In this document: piece by piece, positions 1 through 8,273 of the stretch | Position numbering within the stretch: position 1 is the first letter of the stretch | Layout: every line of letters begins with the position of its first letter | NCBI RefSeq assembly: GCF_018717645.1 | Contig: NZ_JAFLHG010000010.1 | Span: 1-64,000, forward strand | Reading direction: 5' to 3' | Length of the DNA stretch: 64,000 bases | Source of the DNA: Microbacterium flavum | GTDB lineage: Bacteria > Actinomycetota > Actinomycetes > Actinomycetales > Microbacteriaceae | Position numbers and translations under genes: made by a program | Notes under the pieces: generated by a model | What the model was told of the DNA's origin: nothing | Databases searched by the model: none | Seen by the model: only the letters and a program-made list of their open reading frames with translations

Positions 1-103
1 AACGCGTCGAACACGACACGCGCGCCACCACCGGACACGACCGGAACGAGCGGACGCCGAAGCCGACGGGCACGGCGTCCGCTCACCCCTGCACACTTGA
101 CAA

Positions 104-131
104 ACCCACGCCCATATCAGGGCGTGTGGGT
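104..131. repeat. Hairpin-forming inverted repeat at the left IS boundary
   Basis: ACCCACGCCC (104-113) faces GGGCGTGTGGGT (120-131), complementary apart from one bulged base, with a six-base loop. There is no T-run. It could end transcription of whatever lies to the left, or be chance. The right arm contains the 8-bp target repeat and the first IS bases. Positions 1-103 hold nothing I can identify. Confidence 0.35.
120..127. repeat. Left 8-bp direct repeat (target-site duplication)
   Basis: GGGCGTGT directly precedes the left terminal inverted repeat of the first IS copy. The same octamer directly follows the right terminal inverted repeat of the second copy at 8230-8237. IS256-family transposition typically duplicates 8-9 bp of target. 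The match sits exactly where such a duplication is expected for the whole 128-8229 unit. The bases after the inner right end at 1567 (GTTCTGCA) do not match it. Confidence 0.7.
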
Positions 132-1567
132 GAGTCCAATAGCGTGGTGTCAATTCCCGCGGGGTTCTCGTCGTCGTAGACGGTGAAGGGCCATCGTGGG
201 ATGACCAGTTGTTTCCGCCAAGAAGCAAGAAGAGTGATCCCACGATGACCCACAACCAGTCTGCCCTGACGACCCTGATCGGCGAAGTCCTCGCCGACCC
301 CGACCTGGCCCACTCGGACGTGTTCCGGCGAATGCTGCAGGCCGGCCTGCAAGACCTGATCAACGCGGAAGCGACCGTGAAGATCGGCGCGGCCCGTTAC
401 GAGCGCACCCCGGAGCGGACCACCCGCCGTAACGGCACCCGGCCGAAGACCCTCGCGACCCCGGCCGGGGAGGTGGACCTTCAGATCCCGAAGCTGCGGG
501 AGGGGTCGTTCTTCCCCTCGCTGCTGAGCCCGCGCCGCCGGGTCGACAAGGCGCTCTACGCGGTGATCTGTCAGGCCTGGATCGACGGCGTCTCGACCCG
601 CAAGGTCGATCAGCTGGTGCGGGCGCTCGGCAACGACACCGGCATCAGCCGGTCGACGGTGTCGCGGATCTGCGGTGAGATCGACGAGGCGGTGCAGGAG
701 TTCCTTTCCCGCCGGATCGATCACACTTGGTTCCCGTACCTGTTCCTCGACGCGACCTACCTCGACGTCCGCCACCGCGGCCGGGTCGCCTCGCAGGCCC
801 TCGTCGTCGCCACCGGCGTGAGCGGCGAGGGCAGGCGGGAGATCCTCGGGATGGCGCTCGGTGACGCGGAGACCACCGACTTCTGGACCGAGTTCCTCCG
901 CAGCCTCCGCGACCGCGGCCTGAAGGTCGCCACCGACGCCGACCCGCTCGGGGTTGCCCTGGTCACGTCCGACGCGCACGCCGGCATCAAGGCCGCGGTG
1001 AAAGCGATCCTGCCCGGCTCGGGGTGGCAACGATGCCGAGTGCATTTCGCGCGCAACGTGACCCAGAAGCTCGGCTCAGCACGCTCCAAGCCGGTCAACG
1101 CGATGATCTCCACGATCTTCGCGCAGACCACCCCCGAAGCGGTGATCGCGCAGTATCACCAGGTCACCGACAGTCTGCGCGGCTCGTTCCCCGAGATCAC
1201 CGCCATGCTCGAGGCCGCCGAGCCGGACCTCACCGGGTTCGCCCCGCTGCCCCGGGAGCACTGGCAGAAGGTCTGGTCCAACAACCCCATCGAGCGCCTC
1301 AACCGCGAGATCAAACGCCGCGCCGACGTCGTCCAGATCTTCCCCGACCGCGACTCCGTGACCCGCCTGATCGGCGCGGTCCTCCAGGAACAACACGAGT
1401 AATGGTCCTACGGCGAACGCCGCTACTTCTCCGACATCTCGATGCGCAAACTCGTCCACACCCTGCACGAACACACAGAACCCGCCCGCCCCGAGCTCTA
1501 CCTCACCGCCTGACCACCACCCACCCACAGGGAACAACGGAATGACACCACGCCACGGGACTTGACC
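128..1567 (+). mobile_element. IS256-family insertion sequence, complete ends
   Basis: Terminal inverted repeats lie at 128-151 and 1544-1567. They share GCGTGGTGTC at their inner ten positions and AGTCC further out. One transposase gene fills the element. The size (1,440 bp) suits the family. The gene carries a premature TAA, so autonomous activity is uncertain. No 8-bp direct repeat flanks this copy alone, consistent with its being one arm of a larger unit. Confidence 0.85.
245..1402 (+). CDS. IS256 (Mutator) family transposase, shortened by an in-frame stop
   Basis: This DDE transposase cuts and joins the ends of its own element. The 385-residue product has D169 (in FLDATYLD), D243 (in TSDAHAG) and E350 (in NNPIERLNREIKRR), the positions expected of the catalytic triad. 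The ATG at 245 gives the usual MTxxQ-like start. Translation ends at TAA 1400-1402 after QEQHE, but the same frame continues for 36 sense codons (WSYGERRYFSD...) to TGA 1511-1513. A full reading of about 422 residues would be normal for the family, and a GAA to TAA change would explain the stop. The second copy carries the identical stop. Whether the shortened protein works is unknown. Confidence 0.85.
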   Translation: MTHNQSALTTLIGEVLADPDLAHSDVFRRMLQAGLQDLINAEATVKIGAARYERTPERTTRRNGTRPKTLATPAGEVDLQIPKLREGSFFPSLLSPRRRVDKALYAVICQAWIDGVSTRKVDQLVRALGNDTGISRSTVSRICGEIDEAVQEFLSRRIDHTWFPYLFLDATYLDVRHRGRVASQALVVATGVSGEGRREILGMALGDAETTDFWTEFLRSLRDRGLKVATDADPLGVALVTSDAHAGIKAAVKAILPGSGWQRCRVHFARNVTQKLGSARSKPVNAMISTIFAQTTPEAVIAQYHQVTDSLRGSFPEITAMLEAAEPDLTGFAPLPREHWQKVWSNNPIERLNREIKRRADVVQIFPDRDSVTRLIGAVLQEQHE

Positions 1568-1782
1568 GTTCTGCAGCTGTTGCTGCTGCGCGTCCTGGCA
1601 GTGATCTGGCAGCAGAACACACTCAGCCGGGAGCTGTTCGATACGAGGCGGACGCTGACACTGGGGCTGATGGGGCCGCCCTCCACCAAAGGTCGCAGTC
1701 GGCGTTGACCGGCTCTGCTCAGCATTGGAATTCTGACCTGCGCATGAGCGTCACCGTGGACAACATGAAAGGAAGTAGTGAA
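1568..1782. other. Leader region of the bacteriocin gene, with a possible gene remnant
   Basis: No intact gene is visible. The plus strand is open from the IS end to TGA 1706-1708, reading VLQLLLLRVLAVIWQQ and onward, possibly the tail of a gene cut by the IS. TTGACC at 1705-1710 could be a -35 box, but no convincing -10 follows at the usual distance. GAAAGGAAG just before the ATG at 1783 is a good ribosome-binding site. Confidence 0.3.
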
Positions 1783-2079
1783 ATGAACGCAATCATCAAG
1801 AAGGGCATCTCGGCCGTACTGCTGGCCGGCGCCCTCGTGGGGGGAACGGCCGCCGTCGCACAGGCCGAGACGGTGTACTACAAAGGCTCCGCGCTCAGCT
1901 TCGACCACGGGCGCAGCTGGGGGGTCTACAGCGAGTCGACCGTCCAGTCGGGCGTCTACGACCACAGCACCACCGCAAACACGACGTTCTCTGGATGGGA
2001 GAAGCCGGGTACGGCTGCCCACGCCATCGAGTTCGTCGGGACGGGTCAGGCCACCGCCTACTGGAACGCGCGCGGCTGA
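1783..2079 (+). CDS. Lactococcin 972 family bacteriocin precursor
   Basis: A 98-residue secreted peptide. Residues 1-28 form a Sec signal (KK near the start, then a hydrophobic core, then AVAQA) with likely cleavage after Ala28. That leaves a mature peptide of about 70 residues starting ETVYYKGS. The mature part is rich in Tyr, Ser, Thr, Gly and Trp, has no Cys, and carries the SWGVYS and A-T-A-Y-W-N patterns of the lactococcin 972 family. That family blocks septum formation in lactococci by binding lipid II. The ATG at 1783 has an AAAGGAAG site about ten bases upstream, better than earlier in-frame starts. The next two genes are the standard partners, which strongly supports the call. Target range cannot be read from sequence. 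Confidence 0.85.
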   Translation: MNAIIKKGISAVLLAGALVGGTAAVAQAETVYYKGSALSFDHGRSWGVYSESTVQSGVYDHSTTANTTFSGWEKPGTAAHAIEFVGTGQATAYWNARG

Positions 2080-2124
2080 CGAACATCGGGGTGGCATTCT
2101 GTCACCCTCAGAGAAGGAGCCACG

Positions 2125-4326
2125 GTGATGCTCATGTCCTTCTGGTCAAGACTCGTTAGTTCGGTCTTGGTCGTCCTGATCGGGGCGACGGCGAGCGTGT
2201 TGTTCGTGTTGAACCAGGGTGTCGGGCTGCAGCAGGAAGTCGACCGATTTCCGGCAAACTCGACGGCGATCTACCTGTACGGCGTTTCCGAAGACCATTC
2301 AGCCGGCGTCCTGTCCGCACTCGGCCGATTCGCCGATGCAGATGGACGGGCGGTCGTCCGAGTCGACCATCAGACGTCCAAGGTCGATGGAGGCCTGAGC
2401 GCTCTACGGGTCGGAGTGCTTGCGAACCCTCGCACGCCGCCCGCCGCGCTGGATCTGCGATTCCTCGGCACCCCATTGTTCGACGCCATGACGATCTCGA
2501 AGCTCCTCACGAGCGATCCCTCGAAGTCCGTGGGCTTGGATGCGAACGCGAGGGACGCGATCGCCACGATCCCCGAGCTCGCGTTCGCCCCTCGGCTTTC
2601 CGTCGTGCATCTGTCGCACCTGATCGACACCTCGGGAACGATCAACGGCACGTATCGTGTCGTCGGCGCAGACGCTGCCCAGGCGAACGAGTTACTGACC
2701 TCGCTCGCCGCTGTCACAGGCCAGTCGGCGCAGAGCATGCTTGCCCCGCTGCATGGGCAGGCCACCGACAGTGGACTGCTCCCCGTGATCTTGCTCGGCT
2801 GCGTGATCGCAGCGGTGATACTGCTTCTCCTCGTTCTCGTGGTTGAGGCTCTGCGCTCGTTTCCCGTCCTTGGCGTGCACCTGCTGCTCGGACGGTCCAC
2901 ATGGGGTTTCGCGATCAGGATGTTCCGACCCGTGCTTCTGACCGCGGTGGGGGCGGCAGTACTGTCGATGCTTCTCACCGTTGGGCTGGCGCAGGGCTAT
3001 CAGCTCAACGCGACCCTCTTGGCGGCGGCATGGAGTTGCGCCGTCGCGGGGGCAGTACCCGTGCTGGCATGTGTCGCCGTCGCGGTCTTCGTGATCACCT
3101 CGACCAAGCCGGTCAACGCGATCCTCGGACGCTATTCAAAGAGGGTTCTACTGTGGACACTCGGCGGTCTCTACGTAGCTGCAATCGCCGGGTTCGCGTT
3201 CATGCTCGTCTACATCGATGGTCCCATCAAGGAGGCCGGCAAGCTCGCGGACGTCAGCCGCACCTGGTCGGCCGTGGAGAACCAGCAGATCCTCTATCAG
3301 CTGAGCCCCGGAAACGACGACGCCAGCATCGGCGGGCAGTCCACCCAGCTGGCGAAGGACTTCTACGACTGGTACAGCTCGATCGCGGACAAGCCCGGCG
3401 TCAGCCTCACCCACACCGCGTACTACGGCCAGCAGACACTGGACCAGTGGTCCGGGGTGTACAAGTCCGTGCCAGAGCAGCCGTTCTGGTACATCGCCGC
3501 CTCGCCCAGCTCCCTCGCCGCACAAGGATTCCACATCAGCCCAGAAGCTCTGGCCCGTGCCGAGCGGGGCGAACGGGTCTTCCTCCTGCCCGATACCTGG
3601 ACAGGCACGGCGAAGACCTCGATGCAGGGATGGCTGACAGAAGACAGCCACCCGAAATACGCGCCGTCGATCCGCACCACGTACTTCGACCATGAGACGG
3701 TCGTGTTCGAGGACTACGCCCCGAACACTCCGCTGTTCTCATGGACGACGGAACCGTCCCAGCCGCAGACCGTCGCCGATCCGGTGATCCTCATCAGCAC
3801 CCCCGCGAACATGATCCCCTTTGAAAGCGAGAGCCTGTACGCGGTGGGACTGGAGAACAGCTACATCAAGCTGAGCACGGCAGCGGCGCACGAGTACACC
3901 AGCAATCAGTATCTCGCCACGTACCATCTCGACGACAACAAGGTCGAATTCCTTCCGGTCAGCGAGTTCACCGCGGGCCTCACCAAGACCATCCAAGGCA
4001 CTCTGCAACTGTTCGGTGGCGTGATCGTCTTCCTGTTCCTCCTCGTAGCTGTGGCGCTCGTTGCCCTTCTGCGGCTCTTCTCGAACACCTACCGAGAGTC
4101 ACTCGTGGTGAAACGCATGCTCGGCTACCCGCTGATCCGGCTCTTCGCGCCGGCACTCGTCGTGATCACCGTGACAGGTACGGTCGCCGTGGTCGTGGCG
4201 AGCCTGCTGCAATCCAAGAGCGCGATCCTGGGCAGCATCATCCTGCTCGCGATCCAGCTCGCGCTCGTCACGTTCCTCATCCGGCGGTACTCGCGCCTGC
4301 AACTGAGCTCCGCGCTCAAAGAATAG
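2125..4326 (+). CDS. Bacteriocin-associated integral membrane protein (DUF1430 type)
   Basis: A 733-residue membrane protein encoded 45 bp after the bacteriocin gene. GTG 2125 follows GAAGGAG by six bases. One hydrophobic segment lies near residues 9-34, followed by a soluble region to about 215. A block of roughly four segments spans 218-365, then a second extracellular-like region, and three segments lie near 638-725. This FtsX-like layout, placed between a lactococcin 972 precursor and a MacB-like ATPase, matches the bacteriocin immunity/transport permeases of the family. It probably works with the ATPase in export of, or self-protection from, the peptide. Which of these it does is not shown by the sequence. 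Confidence 0.8.
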   Translation: MMLMSFWSRLVSSVLVVLIGATASVLFVLNQGVGLQQEVDRFPANSTAIYLYGVSEDHSAGVLSALGRFADADGRAVVRVDHQTSKVDGGLSALRVGVLANPRTPPAALDLRFLGTPLFDAMTISKLLTSDPSKSVGLDANARDAIATIPELAFAPRLSVVHLSHLIDTSGTINGTYRVVGADAAQANELLTSLAAVTGQSAQSMLAPLHGQATDSGLLPVILLGCVIAAVILLLLVLVVEALRSFPVLGVHLLLGRSTWGFAIRMFRPVLLTAVGAAVLSMLLTVGLAQGYQLNATLLAAAWSCAVAGAVPVLACVAVAVFVITSTKPVNAILGRYSKRVLLWTLGGLYVAAIAGFAFMLVYIDGPIKEAGKLADVSRTWSAVENQQILYQLSPGNDDASIGGQSTQLAKDFYDWYSSIADKPGVSLTHTAYYGQQTLDQWSGVYKSVPEQPFWYIAASPSSLAAQGFHISPEALARAERGERVFLLPDTWTGTAKTSMQGWLTEDSHPKYAPSIRTTYFDHETVVFEDYAPNTPLFSWTTEPSQPQTVADPVILISTPANMIPFESESLYAVGLENSYIKLSTAAAHEYTSNQYLATYHLDDNKVEFLPVSEFTAGLTKTIQGTLQLFGGVIVFLFLLVAVALVALLRLFSNTYRESLVVKRMLGYPLIRLFAPALVVITVTGTVAVVVASLLQSKSAILGSIILLAIQLALVTFLIRRYSRLQLSSALKE

Positions 4327-4334
4327 GAGTCGTC

Positions 4335-4997
4335 TTGACTGCTCTGCTCACTGTCGAGAACCTCACCAAAGCGTACGGTTCCCGCACCATCCTCGATCAG
4401 GTGAACCTGGAGGTGTCACAGGGAGAATCCGTGGCGATCGTGGGACCTTCCGGCTCGGGGAAGTCGACGCTGCTGAACATCGTCGGGCTGCTGGAGAGCC
4501 CAACCTCGGGCGCCATCCTTGTCGGAGGGAAGCGGCTGCCGCGCATCAACAGCCATGCGGCCAGCGCGTTGCGTCGGGACCGGATCAACTACCTCTTCCA
4601 GTCGTTTGCGCTCATCAACTCTGCGACCGCGCTGCAGAACGTCCTGATCGGGATGCACAGCGTGAAACGGAGCAAGCCGGCGAAGAAGAAGCAGATCATC
4701 GAGCTGCTCGCACGACTCGGGTTGGACGACGTGGTGTACGACAAGGTCATGACCCTTTCCGGGGGTGAGAGGCAGCGCGCCGCGCTCGCGCGATGCCTGC
4801 TCAAGCCGGGAGAGCTGATCCTCGCCGATGAGCCCACCGGCGCTCTCGACGACGCCTTGGCCGATGTCGCGGTGACGGAGATGCTTGCCCTGCAGAAAGA
4901 GTATGGCAAGTCGCTCGTCGTGGTGACGCACGATCACCGGGTGGCGGCGCGATGCGACCGCGTCTTCACCCTGCCTTCAGCGAGAACGGCCCAGTAG
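4335..4997 (+). CDS. ABC transporter ATPase of the lactococcin 972 export/immunity group
   Basis: A 220-residue ABC ATPase. It has Walker A (VGPSGSGKSTLL, about residues 36-47), the signature LSGGERQRAAL, Walker B LILADEPTGALDD and the H-loop in VVTHDH. The ADEPTGALD form is typical of MacB/LolD-like ATPases that partner FtsX-type permeases. The start is TTG 4335, with AGGAG at 4326-4330. The permease gene stops eight bases upstream, so the two are probably translationally coupled. It would supply energy for the preceding permease. Confidence 0.88.
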   Translation: MTALLTVENLTKAYGSRTILDQVNLEVSQGESVAIVGPSGSGKSTLLNIVGLLESPTSGAILVGGKRLPRINSHAASALRRDRINYLFQSFALINSATALQNVLIGMHSVKRSKPAKKKQIIELLARLGLDDVVYDKVMTLSGGERQRAALARCLLKPGELILADEPTGALDDALADVAVTEMLALQKEYGKSLVVVTHDHRVAARCDRVFTLPSARTAQ

Positions 4998-5035
4998 CCG
5001 CGGAGCGCCCACTCGTTTCCTGGAGAGCGCCTGGA

Positions 5036-5052
5036 GCCAGCCTGCTGCTGGC
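5036..5052. terminator. Possible bidirectional terminator hairpin
   Basis: GCCAGC (5036-5041) and GCTGGC (5047-5052) flank a five-base loop in the gap between the converging ATPase and sensor kinase genes. No T-run follows on either strand, so this is a weak call made mainly from position. Confidence 0.3.
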
Positions 5053-5071
5053 GCCCTGAGCGCTGGCGTGC

Positions 5072-6241
5072 TCACAGCTGGCTGTGGCGGGGGATCCGTA
5101 TCGAGACTACCCAGGAATCGCCGTCCGGCCCGATGACGCAACTGCCCCCGAGGCGCGTGATGCGCTCGGAGATCCGGATGGTGCCGAAACCCGGCTCGGT
5201 CGGCGTCTGCACGTCCGGAAGGGTATTGGTTACGTCGAAGCAGACGATGTCGTCGACGACGGACAGACCGATGCGGATCGGGCTCTGCCCATGGTGTTTG
5301 AGGACGTTGGTCACGGCCTCCCGGAGGGTCCGTGAGAGGGTGGCCGACACCAAGCGACCCACCCGTTCGTCCCCCGGATCGCCTTCGACCTCGACACGGA
5401 GGTTCGCGGTCGCCAGTTCGCGACGGGCGTCGTCGAAAGCGGCCGTCAGAGCACGCATGGGCTGCTCGTCGATCGCGGTTCCCTGCTGCATGATGAGGCG
5501 GATGTCGTCGAGGACTTTGCGGGTGGTGTCGCCGAGCACGGACATCGCAAGGGCTCGGGTCGCCGGGTCGATTCCCTCCTCCTGGTCCTGTTCGAGCACG
5601 CTGATGTAGGTCGAGATCACGGTGAGATCGTGCGCGATGTCATCATGGAGCTCGTCGCTGATGAGCTGTCGTTCCTCGGCGCGAATCTCCTGTTCCGTCT
5701 GGATCCGGCGCTGCAGTTCTGCGGTCAGCGTCCGCGCCCGTCCGAGAGCGATTCGGAGGCTCGCGCCGATGACGCTGCTGATCAACGCGACGAACGGGAC
5801 CCCGACGAGAACATTCAGGCCGTATGTCGACTGCGCGGTGGCCGCGACGGTTGCCACACCTCCCGCGATGAGCGCGACGAGCCCGGCGATGGTACGGATG
5901 CTGCCCACGCGAACGATGACGCACGCGGAGAGCGCGATCGCTGACAGGACGACCGCTTGCTCGTGGTACGGGAAAGACACCGCCAGCGCGACCGCGTACA
6001 CCAGCAGACCCGCCCAGGGCCATCGGGCCGCGACAACGAAAGCGACGCAGAACACGGCATCGATCACGGCCGAGAGCGAGTCGGGGGCCGGCTGTGTCAG
6101 GTCCAAGATCGGGCCGGCGATCACCCCAATGCCAGCCAGCGCGAAAACAACCCACCACTCCGGTGCGGACAGCGGGGTCTGCGTCCGCCACGACGTGGGC
6201 GGACGTTGGTGCCTCCGCCTGCGCGCTGCCTTGAGTGACAT
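5072..6241 (-). CDS. Sensor histidine kinase, NarL-partner type (HisKA_3)
   Basis: A membrane sensor kinase, about 389 residues from ATG 6241. The N-terminal half has about five or six hydrophobic segments with very short loops, so the signal is probably sensed in or at the membrane. The dimerization/phosphoacceptor helix reads LISDELHDDIAHDLTVIS, with the likely phospho-His in ELHD. The ATPase domain has the N-box REAVTNVLKHHG and the G-box GFGTIRISERI. It is divergent from the response regulator at 6559 and converges on the bacteriocin ATPase, suggesting that this pair controls the bacteriocin or its immunity. The frame stays open to 6424, but the upstream part looks non-coding. No convincing ribosome-binding site fixes the start. 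Confidence 0.82.
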   Translation of the reverse strand: MSLKAARRRRHQRPPTSWRTQTPLSAPEWWVVFALAGIGVIAGPILDLTQPAPDSLSAVIDAVFCVAFVVAARWPWAGLLVYAVALAVSFPYHEQAVVLSAIALSACVIVRVGSIRTIAGLVALIAGGVATVAATAQSTYGLNVLVGVPFVALISSVIGASLRIALGRARTLTAELQRRIQTEQEIRAEERQLISDELHDDIAHDLTVISTYISVLEQDQEEGIDPATRALAMSVLGDTTRKVLDDIRLIMQQGTAIDEQPMRALTAAFDDARRELATANLRVEVEGDPGDERVGRLVSATLSRTLREAVTNVLKHHGQSPIRIGLSVVDDIVCFDVTNTLPDVQTPTEPGFGTIRISERITRLGGSCVIGPDGDSWVVSIRIPRHSQL

Positions 6242-6498
6242 CGCTCCAGCAGACCCGACGACGGATTGATCTGTCAACTTGGTGTGTGGCCGGGCCGGCG
6301 GCCCGGCCACCTTCCACTTACCCGCACGTGCGCACGATCTGGCACCACCAGGGATCGAGGACCTGCACCGTGTGGGCGACCCGTAGCAGAATGAATCCGA
6401 GCATGTATCGATTCCCCTCTTCACGTCGTCTTTCTCTTCACGACGTTTCTCGATTCCGACGACATGACGCTTTCACTCAAGGGCCGTACGGGGAAACG

Positions 6499-6524
6499 AG
6501 ACTCCTACTTTCGTCTAGGTAGGA
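6499..6524. promoter_or_regulatory. Candidate response-regulator operator (two overlapping inverted repeats)
   Basis: AGAC (6499-6502) faces GTCT (6513-6516) across ten bases. Overlapping it, TCCTAC (6503-6508) faces GTAGGA (6519-6524), also across ten bases. The site lies 35-60 bp before the response regulator in the 317-bp divergent region 6242-6558, a natural place for autoregulation. The rest of that region shows no gene. Confidence 0.4.
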
Positions 6525-6546
6525 ACGCCGTGTACCCGGACTCTCG

Positions 6547-6552
6547 TAAAAT
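6547..6552 (+). promoter_or_regulatory. -10 box of a probable leaderless promoter
   Basis: TAAAAT ends six bases before the ATG at 6559, and no Shine-Dalgarno sequence lies between. That spacing puts the transcription start at or next to the A of the ATG, a common actinobacterial arrangement. Confidence 0.5.
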
Positions 6553-6558
6553 CCAGCT

Positions 6559-7215
6559 ATGACGGGTGTCCGGGTTCTCATCGTCGATGACGACCCGGTG
6601 ATGCGCATCGGGCTGCGAACGCTCATCCATCATCCGCCTTCCTTCACCGTCATCGGGGAGGCCGAGGACGGGGGCGCCGCGATCTGTGCGATGCAGCTCG
6701 ATGCGGTCGATGTGGTGCTGATGGACCTGCAGATGCCAGGTGTGAACGGCGTCCAAGCCACTGCCGAGATCACCCGACGCTGGCCGTCGGCGAGGGTTCT
6801 TGTCATGACGGCTTTCGCCGCTTTGGACGCTATCGTGCCGGCATTGCGGGCGGGCGCGTCCGGGTACCTGCTGAAAGGCGCTACGCGCGCGGAACTCTTG
6901 CAGGCGATCAGAGGGGTTGTGACCGGCACCACCGTACTCGAGCCTCGTGTTGCGAGCCTCCTCGTCTCGTCGCTTCGCCGGTCTTCACGTCCACAACCGG
7001 AGGCGTTGGGTCCTGAAGTTCTGACGCCCCGTGAGGCCGAAGCTGTCGCATATCTTGCCCGGGGGATGTCGAACGCAGAGATCGCCCGCGCGATCAACAT
7101 CTCCGAGGCGACCGTGAAGTCGCACCTAGGGAGCGTCGCGCGCAAGTGGAGTGTTCGAGATCGTACACAGATCCTCATCCGCGCTGCCGAGATCGGGATG
7201 ATCCACCTCGGGTGA
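6559..7215 (+). CDS. NarL/LuxR-family response regulator
   Basis: A 218-residue regulator. The receiver domain has the acidic pocket VDDD (9-12), phosphoacceptor D56 in VVLMDLQMPG, T84 and K106 (GYLLKGA). The C-terminal LuxR-type helix-turn-helix starts at LTPREAEAVAYLARGMSNAE and includes INISEATVKSHLGSV. It is the evident partner of the divergent kinase. It probably binds the inverted repeats just upstream and, by inference, the bacteriocin promoter. The short TAAAAT-to-ATG distance suggests a leaderless mRNA. Confidence 0.88.
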   Translation: MTGVRVLIVDDDPVMRIGLRTLIHHPPSFTVIGEAEDGGAAICAMQLDAVDVVLMDLQMPGVNGVQATAEITRRWPSARVLVMTAFAALDAIVPALRAGASGYLLKGATRAELLQAIRGVVTGTTVLEPRVASLLVSSLRRSSRPQPEALGPEVLTPREAEAVAYLARGMSNAEIARAINISEATVKSHLGSVARKWSVRDRTQILIRAAEIGMIHLG

Positions 7216-7221
7216 GTCCGA

Positions 7222-7241
7222 GCTGCTGTCTTCGCAGCAGC
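7222..7241 (+). terminator. Possible terminator after the response regulator
   Basis: GCTGCTG (7222-7228) pairs with CAGCAGC (7235-7241) across six bases, starting seven bases after the regulator's stop. The stem is clear, but no T-run follows. Positions 7242-7386 show no gene. Confidence 0.35.
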
Positions 7242-7386
7242 GGATCAAGCCCCGATCGCGATGTCTCCGCCCGGTCGTAGCTTTCCTGCCATGTCGTTAC
7301 CGCCTCGTGACCCCGGAATCAGCCCAGCGTCCTACCGTCTGCGACGATGTCCCGCAAGCGGACGTCCTTCGCACACGGCGGAGCGG

Positions 7387-8064
7387 ACTTGGTTCCCGTA
7401 CCTGTTCCTCGACGCGACCTACCTCGACGTCCGCCACCGCGGCCGGGTCGCCTCGCAGGCCCTCGTCGTCGCCACCGGCGTGAGCGGCGAGGGCAGGCGG
7501 GAGATCCTCGGGATGGCGCTCGGTGACGCGGAGACCACCGACTTCTGGACCGAGTTCCTCCGCAGCCTCCGCGACCGCGGCCTGAAGGTCGCCACCGACG
7601 CCGACCCGCTCGGGGTTGCCCTGGTCACGTCCGACGCGCACGCCGGCATCAAGGCCGCGGTGAAAGCGATCCTGCCCGGCTCGGGGTGGCAACGATGCCG
7701 AGTGCATTTCGCGCGCAACGTGACCCAGAAGCTCGGCTCAGCACGCTCCAAGCCGGTCAACGCGATGATCTCCACGATCTTCGCGCAGACCACCCCCGAA
7801 GCGGTGATCGCGCAGTATCACCAGGTCACCGACAGTCTGCGCGGCTCGTTCCCCGAGATCACCGCCATGCTCGAGGCCGCCGAGCCGGACCTCACCGGGT
7901 TCGCCCCGCTGCCCCGGGAGCACTGGCAGAAGGTCTGGTCCAACAACCCCATCGAGCGCCTCAACCGCGAGATCAAACGCCGCGCCGACGTCGTCCAGAT
8001 CTTCCCCGACCGCGACTCCGTGACCCGCCTGATCGGCGCGGTCCTCCAGGAACAACACGAGTAA
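7387..8064 (+). pseudogene. IS256 transposase fragment, catalytic half only
   Basis: The fragment encodes residues 161-385 of the upstream transposase, including all three DDE residues, and ends at the same premature TAA (8062-8064). The deletion happens to join it in frame to upstream sequence, so an open frame runs from ATG 7261. The added 42 residues resemble no transposase N-terminus. Without the DNA-binding N-terminus it should not transpose, but it could interfere with the complete copy if expressed. Confidence 0.8.
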
Positions 8065-8229
8065 TGGTCCTACGGCGAACGCCGCTACTTCTCCGACATC
8101 TCGATGCGCAAACTCGTCCACACCCTGCACGAACACACAGAACCCGCCCGCCCCGAGCTCTACCTCACCGCCTGACCACCACCCACCCACAGGGAACAAC
8201 GGAATGACACCACGCCACGGGACTTGACC
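7387..8229 (+). mobile_element. Truncated IS256-family copy (right arm)
   Basis: Positions 7387-8229 repeat 725-1567 with no difference seen by eye. The first 597 bp of the element are missing, including the left inverted repeat and the first 160 transposase codons. The right inverted repeat (8206-8229) is intact and abuts the 8-bp direct repeat. Such near-identity indicates a recent duplication or gene conversion. Confidence 0.88.
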
Positions 8230-8237
8230 GGGCGTGT
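8230..8237. repeat. Right 8-bp direct repeat (target-site duplication)
   Basis: GGGCGTGT follows the right inverted repeat of the truncated IS copy and matches 120-127 exactly. Confidence 0.7.
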
Positions 8238-8273
8238 TGCTAAAGGCTCCTGCCGGGGCGATAGCTTGGTTGT

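Larger units (their letters stand above)
128..8229. mobile_element. IS256-bounded composite transposon carrying a bacteriocin operon
   Basis: The unit has an IS256-family copy at the left (128-1567) and a directly repeated, 5'-truncated copy at the right (7387-8229). The copies match over 844 bp with no difference seen by eye. The two outer ends form 24-bp inverted repeats, 128-151 against 8206-8229, with 18 of 24 positions matching, and are bracketed by a perfect 8-bp direct repeat. The cargo is the bacteriocin precursor, its membrane protein and ABC ATPase, and a sensor kinase/response regulator pair. The simplest inference is that the whole unit inserted at once. An alternative is that one IS inserted and the cargo later entered between two copies by recombination. 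Confidence 0.65.
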
